NCBI GenBank assembly: GCA_030765045.1 | Contig: CM060961.1 | Location: 33,452,805 to 33,516,804 of the forward strand | Source: Tenodera sinensis | Taxonomy: Eukaryota > Arthropoda > Insecta > Mantodea > Mantidae | Length of the DNA stretch: 64,000 bases | Direction: 5' to 3' | Shown here: piece after piece, positions 1-12,889 of the stretch | Numbering within the stretch: position 1 is the stretch's first letter | Layout of the letters: every line of letters begins with the position of its first letter | Translations under genes and position numbers: made by a program | The notes under the pieces: generated by a model | The model's input: only the letters and a program-made list of their open reading frames with translations | Database searches by the model: none | Told to the model about the DNA's origin: nothing

Positions 1-892
1 AAACACGTTTAGCAAGAAAATCAAAACTACTGCTCATCCGTTGTTAAACTGAAGTAAATTGAATATAATAAATAAATGTTATAACAATAGTAAGACATTT
101 AACATTGTCACACAAGAAATACGACTAAACATTTTAAATTATATTAAAAGGTTTGGCGTGCTATACTCTAATTTAATATATTTATATTTTAATATCGATC
201 ATATATTCAAAGAATGGTTTGCCATTCATGCAAAATACTGCATTGGCAAATGTTATAGGCTGTATTATTCTCTACGCATTTACCGTACTCATTACCGCGA
301 TGTTCTTATCAGCTAATGATGTTTCCTGCATCAAGTCGAGTTTATCTTAGCTCCAGTATCGGCTATTCTGCTTCGAAACATGGCCATGAAAATAGAGCTT
401 TATCTTGTCAGAGAAGATTATTATTTTAGACCTAATTATCCAAATTATTAACATTACTCAAAACTCCAGTTATAGTTTACCCCGCTGTCATCTTCACACT
501 GAAGAGTTTGGTAGCAAATCATTCATTAAAATTGCTGTTTCCTGTGCAAGCTGTCACAGATATTTTTAGAAGGATGATCTACTCCTTGCCCAGCCTCTCA
601 TTTCTCCTCTGTAAACTCGCCCCCACTTTATTCATGGAGAATTGTACCACTTCCCTATATTTACATGTTTTCGCAAGACGTCTCTGCCTGGAGCACGCAC
701 AGCTAGTAATTATATTAAAATTACCTTTCTGATTTCCCTACATGGTAATGTAATATGTATGAATCGTATATAAAAACTGTTTCTTCTCATGTGTGCTTAT
801 TTCATGCCTGCATGTTGCCACGGAAGCTCAGTTACAATTGCGGCACCAGTATTGTTGATGATCCATGGTTGAAATGTCTTATGGCATTGAAT
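1..892. other. No gene recognised
   Basis: This is AT-rich sequence with only short, unconvincing open frames. I see no domain motif, SINE head or terminal repeat here. Confidence 0.5.
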
Positions 893-919
893 TTTACTTT
901 CTCTACTACGTATAGTAAC

Positions 920-1231
920 TAGGGTTGCTAGGTTTACAAGCTCACGTCACGCATCACATGACCACGGGCACAAATAAGGATTGGCTACACTCTACCAGCC
1001 AATAAGAAAAGAATGCACGCTGCTACTAATAGGTAATTAAAATTTTGCTGCCAAAATTTTAAAAATGGAACTAACACATCAATATATTCCAAATATCCTT
1101 CTAAAACTCAGAATTCATGGCATTGTATGAAATACGGGAGAAGTAATTGAAAATACGGGAGCCGGGAGACTCAGTAAAATAAGGCTCAAATACTGGACAA
1201 CCGGGGAAATACAGGAGACCTGGCTACCCTG
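920..1231. mobile_element. hAT-like MITE with 8-bp target duplication
   Basis: The ends are imperfect inverted repeats: TAGGGTTGCTAGGT on the left and ACCTGGCTACCCTG on the right. They are flanked by ATAGTAAC (912-919) and ATAGTAAG (1232-1239), 7 of 8 matching, which fits the 8-bp duplications of the hAT superfamily. The 312-bp body has no transposase frame, so it is non-autonomous. It interrupts the start of a Rep-A copy, which shows that Rep-A was there first. Confidence 0.7.
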
Positions 1232-1321
1232 ATAGTAAGTCGAAGATATTGTATTCTACCCAAAACATCGATGTTGAGATTTCACCTAAATGTTTTCAGG
1301 CTTCCTGAATTTATATATATA

Positions 1322-1362
<41 letters not shown>

Positions 1363-1429
1363 CATTTTAAGGAAAAAGGTTTGCGTGTGTAACTGTGTAT
1401 GTGTGTGTCTATAAACAGCATAACTAAAG

Positions 1430-1583
1430 CAGGCCTGTCAAACATCACTCCCAGGGTGTGAAGAGTAGCAGTAGCACGCGCTAGTAGAACCGGTTTTCGC
1501 TTTGTTTTTCTCGTTCCCCGATTTGAAGGGAGGGAAAATAGAGGGATATTTTCACACTTGGCGAGTGCTGTTTGACACGCCTG
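1430..1583. mobile_element. Second hAT-like MITE, 154 bp
   Basis: The ends CAGGCCTGTCAAAC and GTTTGACACGCCTG are inverted repeats with one mismatch. Flanks are AACTAAAG (1422-1429) and CTCTAAAG (1584-1591), sharing CTAAAG. It lies exactly where other Rep-A copies run on from AACAGCATAACT into the AACGAAAA motif, so it is a clean insertion into the Rep-A copy. There is no coding sequence. Confidence 0.65.
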
Positions 1584-2222
1584 CTCTAAAGCGAAAACTC
1601 GATTAAAAAACCAACGTTGATATTTAAGTTAAATGTCTTTCAAGGATGCGACACAAGGATTTTGAAGAAAATGCCTCTACGCTAAACTACCTTTTATATG
1701 GAAAATTTTGATGTTCAAAAAACGGCTATGCCATATTTTAAAATGTATTTATGGTAAATGAAACGTACATTTCGACTTTTTTTGCCTATAGCCCATATAG
1801 TCCTGCTTACTCTCGATGAATTTTGTATAACTGTAAGAGATAGACCAAATCTTACTATACAAAAATGTACATCTCTTTGACACACAAGTGACGTCTAAAT
1901 CTATTTGTTATGGAGTGAACCATTTCGGCGATATTTGTTATTATTTGTTTTAGTTTTGCAATACTGAAACTTTCTCAAATGGAAGGTTCTTATTCACATT
2001 TTTTGTCGCTTGTCGTACAAAGAGAACAGACTTTTGAAGCTTTAAAAGATTTAACTATCACGTATAGTACTGTATTGCCATATTCTTTTTTGTGCATACA
2101 AGAAAATTAGCAACAAAATAATTTCTAAAATGTTTATCTGAACTAACTTGAAAATTGAGGAATAACAGTTTGTAAGAAAAAATAGTTCAAGAGTAGAGTA
2201 CGTGCAACACATCAGGTTTTTT

Positions 2223-2992
2223 AAAGTCTCGTTCTCTTTGCAACGTCTGAAAGAAAGACCCCCAGTCTTTGTGCGAGTGATAGACAACATATTATGCTGA
2301 TAATACTAATAATTATGTATACTTAAGGTCGTTGAACTACTAGCGTCACTGGCGCCATTATAAAATGTATTCATGGCAAAAGCTAGAGATAAATATTAAT
2401 ACAATCCTAGGAAAAGCCACAAATTTGAATAAATATACACAAGTAATAATGGTAAAAGCCAGATAGGTACGCGTCTATGTCCTTTATATAGTATTACACA
2501 GATTACCACGCAAATTATAATTAAAGAGAGAGAGTAATTCTAAGGAGAAGCGACGTAAGGATTGAAATATCTCTCGAATCACCTTGTGGCTGCCCCTATG
2601 TAGATTATTGCTCGCTTGAGATAAGTCGCAAGAAACAGTCCCTCTGGAGTTTGTGCTATAAAGGGGTTATCTATATTAAGGTACATAATATGGCACCCTT
2701 ATTGTAAGTACGAATACAGTGAATGGAATTTTCCATGTGCCAGTGCGGCTGATGTCGTTGGCTTTGGGATTTACGCCTGGGATATGGGCTCCCGTATTGG
2801 GAGGCAGTGAACATGATTTCCACAGTGACCTCGTCATTCTAATAACACACGCGGGCGGTCTCAACTAATATCTACTGATAAACTCCGAAACTTTCACAAG
2901 CTCTGTTCGTTCACCTCATACCAGTTCAAATTATGTTTCCATAACTTTGTGTTGGCCTTCTAACGTCGTGTAACTGTGACCCTGGAAGACAT
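2223..2992. other. No gene recognised
   Basis: This is unassigned sequence. A minus-strand open stretch at 2676-2864 has unusually protein-like composition, but I do not recognise it and found no splice context that makes it an exon. Confidence 0.4.
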
Positions 2993-3216
2993 GTCGGTTT
3001 GGGTGGCTCTGTTGGTTACACGCTAGCCTATGATCCCAAGGTCGTGGGTTCTAAACCTGTCCTGACCGATGATTTTTGTGTGATTGTAAAAGCGACAGCA
3101 CTGCCAGTAGATTTACTAGTATGTAAAATAACTCCTAGAGGAGGAAATTCCAGCACACCGGCAGCGATGATATGATTCCGGCAATTGACAGCGTTAATAA
3201 ACAACACATTAGTTTA
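2993..3216 (+). mobile_element. tRNA-derived SINE, family S1
   Basis: The head GTCGGTTTGGGTGGCTCTG, an A-box-like TGGTTACACG and a B-box-like GGTTCTAAACC mark a Pol III tRNA-type promoter. The body motif CCAGTAGATTTACTAGTATG is shared with the copies at 22256 and 39597. Perfect 11-bp target duplications CTGGAAGACAT lie at 2982-2992 and 3217-3227. Confidence 0.85.
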
Positions 3217-3227
3217 CTGGAAGACAT

Positions 3228-6028
3228 AACCTATTCGATCTTCCCTTTTTCTCTACATACAAATTTATTTCGAAATTAGTCATTCATTCCTTCTGCTACG
3301 TCATACACAATAGACTTAAGAGCATAAACCAAAATGTATTTTTATTAAAATATCTATATTTATATAGTACAGGTTAAAATTCAGAGAAAACGCTTTTCAT
3401 TTTGAACTTTGAGGATTCTTGACCTTTTTAGCACATTCAGGTTTTAAAATGTCACAAAAGATATGGTTTTCTCCCATTTCTTCGGAAATTTATGTAAATT
3501 TCCAAAACAAAATCAGTTAAATCTGTCATACAGTCTTTTCTTTTGAACGTTTGTTAAGTATTCGTAATTAATTTCTAAAGCTATATAGAACCTAAAAAAA
3601 CTTGAAAATATAAATAACAGAGTTTAAAAATTATAGCATTTTAAAATTAGATCAGTGAAGCGAGGTTATAATATTTGCTCGTTATAATAAAACACAGCTT
3701 TAAAGTTTCATAACTCCGAAACTCGAAAATATATCACACTGAACTTTAAAAGTATCTAATGTTTATATAAGACAATATTGAAAATAACATTCAGCTAGAT
3801 TTGCTGAAAACTTTAGAAATATCTCATTTTCAGAGTAGCATCTGCTTAATGAAATTTCTGACATTCAGGAATTACACACAAAAGCACACGTATAGGTTAA
3901 TTTTAATAAGCGGATGTGGTACAATCACTGTCGTGCATTTTTGTATCTCTTCGGCACTTAATGCTCAATTACACAGTCCAGATCTCGCAATTTGTTATTC
4001 ATTGTTGGACGAACTGATATGTCAGCTAAAGCATCCCCTCGGTTGGAAGAAAATATAAACACCCTGCTTTCTCAAGCTACATGGGCCGCAAGTTGAGAAC
4101 GGGGAACTCCTCCACTGCCATGTGCTTGATTAAGCATCTGCTATGGCTTTACAGCCCGCTAGTCTATACACCGGTACTTATCAAAGTGTATAGTAAATTA
4201 GTCATTTGTGAATCCGCAAAGTTTATAGAACATTCCAGTAGTGTTCTGGTATTGGAAAGTGACATATCGACAGTTTTGAATTCAGAGTGGATTAAACATG
4301 CCCAAACTGAAAAGAACTGCAAGTTACCGTGTGCAACAGTATGCAACGGAATTTAAGGGTATTTTCTGTTGTGATAGTAAATCCTGTAGTGTCAGCCTTG
4401 TGGGAGAGCCAATAAGTCACACCAGCATTCTCCAGTAGCACAAAATTTAAGTGGTAACAAACATTCGAAATTCAATGTTAATTCTATATAAAAATTGTCA
4501 ATCCTTTAGAAGGAAGTATGTGATCGTATACTGTAACTTAGTACTTGTGGTCTTTTCTAGGAATAATGTCTGGTGAGTACCACGTATATTTACATAGCCT
4601 CAGTCATTCAGATCTTTAAAAAAATATTTTGAGACAGTTGATAGTGAAAGTGGGCCTTTTAGTAGTTCACGACTGTGTTAAAAGTAGAAAATTCTTTCGT
4701 TCAGTGCTCAAAAGCTTTTAACACGCCGATAATGCCAACTTTGTTTTCTTGTGGAATATGACCATCGCCTCATTCCAGTAGACCGTGAATCTGAATTACA
4801 CAATGCTTGTTTAAAATGGCGGGTCATTTGAATATGAATATACACTGCGCTGAACCCGTTGAAATTTTACAAGCAGCAATAATATTAATTAAATTTCGTT
4901 ACGTTATGTTATTTTCATCGTTTTATTATTTCCACTGCCTCCCTTATGTAGAATATTATGGTTTTGTAGAAGTCATGTTGCCAACACTGATGCTACGCAA
5001 GACAAATGAACATCGCAACCTATTATGACCATGAGAAAGGTAAAACAATATAATATATGTATTTATATATAATCTATAATATATCTATAAATATTCAAAA
5101 CTGTTTAGAAATAGTGTATGATGCACGGGTTAAAAGGATTTTATTTGATTCGTAGGTTTCCGCAACTCCTCGGCCTGCTCCTCGTTTCGGAATCACACCT
5201 TCTCCCAAAATTAAATCTTCCTTTTAACCCTTGTATCATAAATAACTATTACTGTTTTAGGACGTATTTTTGACACTAAAAATATTTTCCAAGTTTTTAG
5301 CACCTAAAACTTCGAGCCTTACAAATAAGCAATAATGAATAGACAGAGGAAGAGACCTAAATAACACATCATATGTTTTTCAAAATATGTATTAAGGTAC
5401 ACTAATACATTTTATAGAACACATGCTAAATGGTTTAAAATTCAATGAATTGCCTCGGAAAGAGCTGAGATCAGTTTGAAAAGTTACATTGCAGACAAGC
5501 AATTCTTTTGCATACGTATATCAATTTCTATGCAATGCTTTTAGATTTACAAGGTGCATATGAAGAACGCGTGGTTTTGCCAGAAGTGATAAGTTGTAAT
5601 GTTTGAGGCAGGATGAAACACAGTTACGTAATTGAATGGAAGGTTTCGCGAGGAGGTTCATTGCTCTATTGGGAGGCAAGTTGTCTAATGACGTGGTGAC
5701 TGGGCCGCTCTAGGTCACTGAACCTGACCTCTCCAACACCTGGCAGCAACCAACGGTTCTGCAGTTTCGTGTAGGAAGATGCTGATTCACTTATCCATTC
5801 TGTCAATTTTTATTTATATAATTATATCCAATAATTTTACCCGAGGGTAGAATTTTATTGATAGATTTATCTACAGAGAATAAAAATAGAGAGGAATTTA
5901 ATGAGACTGTTTCACGAAAAACGTCCATTAAATTGTGTCAATGGGTTACTACTAAACGAATAAAGCAATATGATGAAAATTTGTCTACACAGTACCAGAG
6001 CTATCCTGGAAGTGGCTTAAAACAAAAT
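3228..6028. other. Long AT-rich stretch, no gene recognised
   Basis: Only short open frames occur, none with a recognisable motif or good exon borders. I see no clear repeat of the named families. Confidence 0.45.
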
Positions 6029-6462
6029 TCTGATGTGCTGCACTCATATGACTTTCTCTACTCTTGCACTAACGATTCTTACAAACTCCTATTCCTGTAT
6101 CTTCTTCGTGTTGAGATAAACATTTGTACAAATTATCTTGTTTATTTCCTTTATAGGAGCAAGGAGAATATGGAAATACAGTAGGCTTTGAGCAACAGTC
6201 AAATCTTTTAAAGCTTTCAAATTCCGTTCTCTTTGCACTTTTAACATATACAAAATGAATAGCGATGTTCCATTTGACAAAACTATAAGTTCTCCAAAAA
6301 CTTAAATAACGAGGAATATCTCCGAAAAGGTTCACTCAATAAAAAATTAATTTAGATATAAATTATGTCTTTTAGCAAGATCTACATTTTGTGTATAGTA
6401 AGATTTGGTCTATCTCTTAGGGTTTACCAGTTATGCAAAAGTCACCCAGAGTAAATAGGACT
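6029..6462 (-). repeat. Rep-A copy, minus orientation, truncated
   Basis: It begins on the plus strand with TCTGATGTGCTGCACTCATA, the reverse complement of the Rep-A 3' end. It continues through ATATCTCCGAAAAGGTTCAC and GATTTGGTCTATCTCTTAGG, then stops at about 6460 where transposase-like sequence starts. Confidence 0.75.
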
Positions 6463-6465
6463 TCA

Positions 6466-6880
6466 TGCAATTAGTGCCATGGATTCATTTGATGTATGGT
6501 ATGTAGCACCGTCCTGCTGAAAATATCCTTGACTCAGCTCTCCATCGTCTAGTTACTCAGAAAACTCCATCAAAATTCGTTGGTACTCTGCAGTGTTCAC
6601 AATGTTTTACAAAAGTTGGTTCCACTATTGCTAACCAAACTCCGATTTTAACCGGATGCATAATTGCCTAATGAATAACATGGATTTTCGCTATCCCAAT
6701 AGCGTGAGTTGAGTTTACATAGGAATCTGAACACCAAATGTTCTCTGGTGTGTCCTTTAAGCAGCTGTAATTGAATTCGTAATCCAGTATTGCTTTACAA
6801 GGAGTTGTTCGTTTAATGTGTACTCCATTTTCACGTTGACCAGAACAAAATCTCAAAAACAGTTGCCGATACTAAAACTA
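6466..6880 (-). pseudogene. Fossil Tc1/mariner-like (IS630 superfamily) transposase, catalytic part
   Basis: Translation of the minus strand gives, in three different frames, NSRYWDSENP, then HPVKIGVWLAI, then SQGYFQQDGATYHTSNESMA. These follow the order found in insect DDE transposases of the IS630-Tc1-mariner type: a tryptophan-rich segment, a GVW segment, then the QQDGA(T/P)xH block with the second catalytic aspartate. Stops and frameshifts separate the blocks, and the N-terminal DNA-binding part is not visible. It is a dead transposon remnant beside a Rep-A copy. Family level is inferred from motifs only. Confidence 0.7.
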
Positions 6881-6895
6881 ACAATTAAGAATAAC

Positions 6896-7854
6896 ACATG
6901 AACATCTGCACATCCAATAACAGGCAATCGAAACATTCTGCTGAATTTGGTGCTAAAATTGAGTGAATTTCGAACAGAATAATTAAAGAAAGAAATGTAT
7001 TGGCTCTTCATAAGTCACTCTGTACAGTAAGTCATTAAGAGCAATTCATAGACTAATAACGAAAGGAAGATGCGACTGCCTTCACATTCTATCTCGTTGC
7101 TAAAGTTAATAATCTAATACTAAAATAAAAAGACGAATGCACAACATGTGTTATTGGCAGTGATGTCCCTTCGATTAGTTTTGTTGTGTTTAAATTCCTT
7201 ACTTAAAGAAAAATGATACGGATATTATATAACCTCTCTGTAAACTCGCAGACCTACTTATATATTATATAATAATATATCTATAAATAGAAGTGATCCT
7301 TATATCCACATTTACATCATTCACGTGTCTAAATTATTTATAGCAGTAAACATTTGTTGTATAACATGTGTAAATAACCGTCAAATGTTTATCGGAAGCG
7401 CGGAAGAATAAATTGTAACAAACTCTTGCCAAGGAAAAGATAAAAGAACAATAGGAAGCTTGTAAACATCTTCCTTCAGATGACCCCATTACATTTGAAA
7501 CATACAGCATGAAATATTTCAAGTACACAATTCTACAAAGAAGTCAGATACATTACATTCACATAACTACACATTCTTATGAAAATATACTTACAAAAGC
7601 TTATTCTTTTGTCTACTTCTTGGTGATCTAGAAAGATAAACTTTCATGACATATTTACCTATTTGGTTTCAGGGTAATAACATTCAGTAAGCTAAATTGG
7701 GTCGTTCTTTGATAGTTTTGGAATTCAGACTCTATATATGACGACCAAAAAATGAAAACAATTGACCATTCAAATAAATAACAAAGATCTAGAAAATTGT
7801 GAGGCAATATTTTTGATTTGGCGTAAATTATGTGCTTCAACGATATAGATGCTT
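6896..7854. other. No gene recognised
   Basis: AT-rich sequence with no motif, repeat head or exon that I can support. Confidence 0.4.
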
Positions 7855-8065
7855 GAATGATTTTTATATATTTATCTTACGGTTTATCAGTAATACATAA
7901 CTCATTTAGAATAAAGATGTCTTCACGAGCTATTCCCAGAAATTCCCATATTTAAGATATGCATATATCTTAAACGTATAGTATTTTGATGAAATCTATT
8001 AGAGCAATATTTGAGAAAATAGAAAATCTGATGGCGTAATAGAGAAAGTAAAAATGTTCCATCAA
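7855..8065 (-). repeat. Degraded Rep-A fragment
   Basis: Plus-strand landmarks in Rep-A minus order are CTTACGGTTTATCAG, a CATATATCTTAAACGTATAG stretch and a final AGAGAAAGTAAAAATG. Divergence is high. Confidence 0.45.
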
Positions 8066-8644
8066 AGGGCAGTTTGAGTTGGGAGGGTTTACCTCCTCTC
8101 GCGTGCTTACAAGAAAAGTGAACTTATATACCAAGTGTGGTATTTAACTGATATTCGAATGTTGTTTACAGAGCACGCCTGTATGCAGAGTATTTTTGTA
8201 AGATGCTTCTTTTTCGTTCCAAAGGGCCTTCCCAGTGAAATCTCTCTATGGAATAACTTTTGGGTGGAATACAGTACCTCTTCTACATACTATAGGCAAG
8301 TAGAAGAGAGTAAAATTGACACAAGTTGCACATTTTAATGAGCTCTTTGCTTTTCTTTAAATACGTTTTATCTATCTCTTGAATTTTGATAGTTACATAA
8401 ATAATAATGCAAAGTTTATAAAAAATGAAGAGCGCTTCACAATCTATTCAGAGGAAATTCAGAATATAAATTTTATTGGTATACAAATAGGTATCTTAAA
8501 GCTTGTGGTGTTTAAGCAACGTAGTTAGTCACAAAATTAAAAATAGTGAACAATTTTATACTTCGTGTTAGATCATTTCCTTGCAAATCTTCACCTAGCA
8601 TGCTTAGTGTTTAACTTAAATATGAAAACATGCAAGTTCTTTTC
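8066..8644. other. No gene recognised
   Basis: AT-rich with one short open frame at 8135-8338. A weak Rep-A-like scrap lies near 8275-8300 (TGGAATACAGTACCTCTTCTAC). Confidence 0.4.
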
Positions 8645-8834
8645 TTTTTTTTTTCGGTAAGGACTTTGGTTGGCAATGACCAATAATGTACAAATGCTCC
8701 AAGCTAACTAGAGTAAGTTATTCGACACTCGTCTTCTTAGTATAAGGAAGAACCTCGTAAAAAGACTCATTCAGCTTACTCGCACTAATCTAGATTATAA
8801 TTCGAGAATGCGAGGTAGACACGCTACCCTCATA
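8645..8834 (-). mobile_element. Degraded tRNA-Val-like SINE, family S2
   Basis: A T-run on the left and GAGGTAGACACGCTACCCTC on the right match the reversed A-tail and tRNA head of the intact S2 copy at 44354-44604. GACACTCGTCTTCTTAG and AAGAACCTCG are also shared. It is strongly diverged. Confidence 0.6.
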
Positions 8835-8835
8835 T

Positions 8836-9751
8836 TATAGAGTTGGGCAAATAGCTCAAAATGTCTATTTCAGGTGATATTTTGATATAGTGCTATTCGA
8901 TGGAATACAATACTTTCTCTAGTTCAGATAGTTAACTATGTGAAAGTAGATAAACGATTTTAATATAGGTAAAACGTTTTTCAACATCACTACATCTAAC
9001 TGACCCTTCACTATGCTAAAATCCCAAGAGAAATCAAAATAAGTTTGTGTTTGTATGATGTTTTAACGTACTTTCAGGTCATACCAGGCAAATAACTGAA
9101 AACGTAATGTTCAAGTAAGCCTGGGAACGGGACCTGTCGCGCACTGCGACCTATGTGAAATCTATTCTATATATATATATCACAAGAGATTACAGGCTAT
9201 CAAGACCCAGGATAGTACCTAACAGTTCGTGGCTCGAAGACGACCCATCCAGCAAAGAACTGAGACGACGTGTTATTTTCCATACATCGTAGTTTTAACC
9301 CCGTCCGCTCTGCTACACACGGCTAGCTACCAGGCCACGCCCCCGCTGTGATCTATCTACCTCAGAGAACCTGTCAGTCCCTCAGATTCTCTCAGTGGTG
9401 GAATCGTGTCGCATAACAAGGTAACAAAAATGCTTCAGAGCCCAATAGGAACATAAGTATTTTTGTTTCTATTCGGTCTTGCCACTGCACGCCTTGAAAC
9501 TTACCTTGTGCGTAAACACGTATGTATCGATAAACAGAACCGGAAAATACAGATGGCCTACATTTGTTGATGTGCAAGTGGAGAGGGTATATAATCGATT
9601 GCATTCCTGTCAACCCTCTTCCCCGTGCCTACTCTACTATCCACGGGCAACACTCTTTCTTTGGAATACACTATGCGCCATTTGTTGGGCACCACCACAC
9701 ACAACGAAAGATAGAAGAACACCTGAAACATGAAACATAAAAGATAAGTGT
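8836..9751. other. No gene recognised
   Basis: Mixed-composition sequence. A more GC-rich block at 9120-9700 holds overlapping short open frames on both strands without recognisable motifs. A (TA)n run lies near 9167-9180. Confidence 0.35.
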
Positions 9752-9860
9752 GAGAAGGCAGGTCATGATACATGAGAAGTCATCCCAGCATTTACCTATC
9801 AGTAGAGAAACCACGAAAAACCCAAGGTCAGAGTGGGCAGTCGATGGCAATTGAAGCTTC
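9752..9860 (-). mobile_element. Fragment of SINE family S3
   Basis: CCCAGCATTTACC, AACCACGAAAAACCC and GGTCAGAGTG align in order with the middle of the S3 copy at 47459-47880. The tRNA head is missing. Confidence 0.5.
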
Positions 9861-11132
9861 AGACTTTACTGCACAGCCATTAACGCTATCCTGAGAACTA
9901 GTAATTCGCCATTTGCTTGTGGTACACAACATAGATGTCACGTGTACGAGGATTGTGAAAGGCGAACCTTTCCTTGCACTCTTCGTATCGCTTTAGCACG
10001 TACTACCATATGAGAGACTAAATGCACTTCAAGAAGTGCCATCTGTGAAGCAACATTACACACGTGTATTGCACTTTTACTTCCCACAAGCAATCTTTGA
10101 GAAGCTCTCTTTCGTACTACACTCATTTTCCAACAAAGTCGTAGAAAACTTCAGTTGGCACGCTTGGCAGGGAACTTCGGAACTTTAACTGCGAGACAAT
10201 TGGATAAATGGCTATGAGGACATCGGATCAATTCCAGCCTGGACAGAACCACAGTGAACTCGCAGTTTCTAATTCTCAACTTAAGTTTTAGTTCTGCACC
10301 AATTCCCATCGAAGGCTGTTCCTATTCGCCACTAAGTAGTTTCTTGTTTTATTTAATCAACAATCAATACTAACAGCATACTTACATAGCCTGGATGTCT
10401 GGGAAAAAAACAGCTGCAAATCTGGTCCTAAAGTCTGTTCTAAATGTAATTTATTGACAGTTATAGATACACACAGTAAACCCCTAGCACAACAGCCCGT
10501 ACGAGCTAATGCTACCATAAACACTTTTTATTGTTGTTATTAATTATTAACTGTTATTTGGTTTAAACTATTATTTGTATAACTGATTTTCGTCTGTTAA
10601 GCGCACCAACATAAAGATTAAACATCAAATGCGATTTCGAAATTTAATATAACAGGAAACTTGTATTACAGGTTGCCATTGACAAAATACATTTAACTTA
10701 TGTTCTCGTAACAAAGTATTTGGCTTTGGTTTCAAAATACGTATTACTAACAGTGGAATTAGCGTCATGTATATACAGTTTTAAATGTCGTTGCGAACAA
10801 GGCACTTCGGAATTTATGCTATACATACTTATTAATTTTTTTTCAAAATGCTTAGAGAAATACTAAATTAGAAAACATGTAATATATAGCAACCACAAAA
10901 TTTTGTCTATCTACTATCTATTGTATAAATTATTTGCACCAGAGTATTTTTCTGTGTAATTAGCGTTAATTATGGTAAATGTTGGTAACTTGGTTTCAAC
11001 ATAGATTTAATAGTTAATACACAAAAGCAAACAAGAGGTTTATATAAGTACACGCTGAATGATATGAGAGTACCGTACAGGCCGCCAGAACTCATCACAG
11101 ACTGAAGTACAACTACGGTGGGTCCCTAACAG
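9861..11132. other. No gene recognised
   Basis: AT-rich stretch with no repeat of the named families. A TATATAAG box lies at its right end (11041-11048). Confidence 0.35.
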
Positions 11133-11363
11133 ATGCAGGAAAGTTCTTCTACCCAACGGAGTAGCATATCGCCACAAAGAGCCCGCCACCAGCCAATTTC
11201 GGATGAGCAATCAGACCCCTGGGATGGCGGCCGGTCGAACACAGCGCCTCCTCTCAGTCGAGCATCGCATTTCCAGAGGACAAGCACCACCACAACACAA
11301 CCCGCCGGTAAATCCTCTGACTCTTACAAGTTACATAAAGACCGGATAGAGATAAAGAAATGA
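11041..11363 (+). other. TATA box followed by a small unknown open frame
   Basis: TATATAAG at 11041-11048 is followed by a locally GC-richer segment with an ATG at 11133 and a 76-codon open frame to 11363. The predicted peptide is rich in Ser, Thr, Gln, Arg and Pro and looks disordered. I recognise no domain. It could be a first exon, the leader of a retroelement, or chance. The composition jump against the AT-rich flanks is the main reason to list it. Confidence 0.25.
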
Positions 11364-11392
11364 AAGTAAGTGAAACAAGGGATGCAAGGTAA

Positions 11393-11520
11393 TATCCCTT
11401 TTAGCATTCGCCTGGGTGACTGAGAAAAAGCCCAAAAAATCCAAGGTCACGAAGGTCAGTGGTGGTAATCGAACCCAGGACCTCTCGAATATGGGTCACA
11501 GACATTACCGCCTGCGATGG
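11393..11520 (-). mobile_element. SINE family S3 fragment with tRNA head
   Basis: TTAGCATTCGCCTGGGTGAC, then GGTCACGAAGGTC, then a reversed B-box in TAATCGAACCCAGGACCTC and reversed head ATGGGTCACAGACATTACCG match the S3 copy at 47700-47880 in order. Confidence 0.6.
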
Positions 11521-12889
11521 TTTCGTTGAAAAGGTAGTCTGGAATTGGAGGGATCTTGAAAATCATCACTTAACATGCTCAAATTGTCTCTGATTAAAAA
11601 ACTTTGCCACTATTCGAATTTCTATTTTGACCTATACGGCCAACAGACACACAAGGATCAACTTATAAAATGTCCCTTTGGGATTTAGCGGATCACAGAC
11701 GCCTATTTCCTTTGAAATCTGTATTTATAAGTTTTGTGTGCAAAAATAAACTTGATAACAAGTGCTTTGCTTCTAAAATCACCAGCATTGATATTAATAT
11801 TCAGATTAATAACATTTTTATTTATTTTTGTATTTATTTATATTATGAACAATCGATTTTAACTGTGTTAAAAGTTATTCGTCATTTAATATCCTTAGAA
11901 ATGAATTGAACGTTTTCTGTGATTATATGTGTTTAGCATGTATAGTACTTGAAGTTAATTTAAATTCTACGCCTTAAAGGTTTGTGATATTTTAAAGGAA
12001 CTCAAGTAACGCCTAACTTATTTCACTGCCATCTAGAACGCATCCAATTAAGTTTCTACCTTTTAGTGCACAAGATCCTCAAATTTAATTTTACTCCATG
12101 GGTAAATATGGATTAAATCGTTCAGATATGTTAAATTGATAGGCGGTTTTAATATTTATTATTCTCCTCGTGACTTTTAGAGGGGGTATTAATTATCGCG
12201 TTTTACGGGTGATTGCATTTCACTGATGTTTAATTAATAACCATCAATGTCTATCTCAATATGTTATTGTATTCAATCACTAACCATACTATTTGAATAT
12301 CAATGCTTAATTTTTCCAAACCTATCCGAAATATTTGAAAGTGAATACTCTACTGCAGTTTTATCTCATGCATCTATTTGATGTTACATTACTATCAATG
12401 CATATTGGTTTTAATTCCATCGATCAGCTCATTTACATCACCAAAAGTGGAATAAAACTCCCATTTATATCTGCAAAAGTGGAAATATATCATTCAACTG
12501 TTTTGCACCAAGTTTTAACATTCAAAATGCAAAAATCTTCGCATCTGATATAAATAGAAACTCTTAGACTGTGGAGTGTGGCTAGATACGGAGATTTATC
12601 TTTCTAATGAGTTAGGATGGGATGCGCCCAAGTTAAACAATCGGTGGTAGGCATGTATGGATGATGACGGTTTTAAGTATATTACTATACCCACTCTTTT
12701 AGCTAATATTGTATTCCAAACAGTGATTTTTGAGTTCACTTGTAATAAACCGTTTGCACCATTTAACAGAATTTGCAATTTAGTATAATAAATAAAAATT
12801 CAGAATTAACAAACAAAACCACTGTTGCACTACTGAGATACTTCAATTTGAAAATAAACTTGGAAGCGGAAAACTAACTAAATTGTTTA
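11521..12889. other. No gene recognised
   Basis: AT-rich sequence. Two short open frames (11670-11909, 12335-12553) show no motif. Confidence 0.4.

Larger units (their letters stand above)
893..2222 (+). repeat. Rep-A dispersed repeat, near full length, interrupted by two MITEs
   Basis: It starts with TTTTACTTTCTCTACTACG and ends near GTGCAACACATCAG, the same two ends found in other Rep-A copies. Shared internal landmarks are GATGTTGAGATTTCACC, a GTGTGT stretch before AACAGCATAACT, TAGACCAAATCTTACTATAC and GTGAACCATTTCGG. The copy carries an A-run of about 35 (near 1328-1362) and two inserted hAT-like MITEs, which explain its extra length. No coding capacity is visible. Rep-A is a name used only in this annotation. 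Confidence 0.8.
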
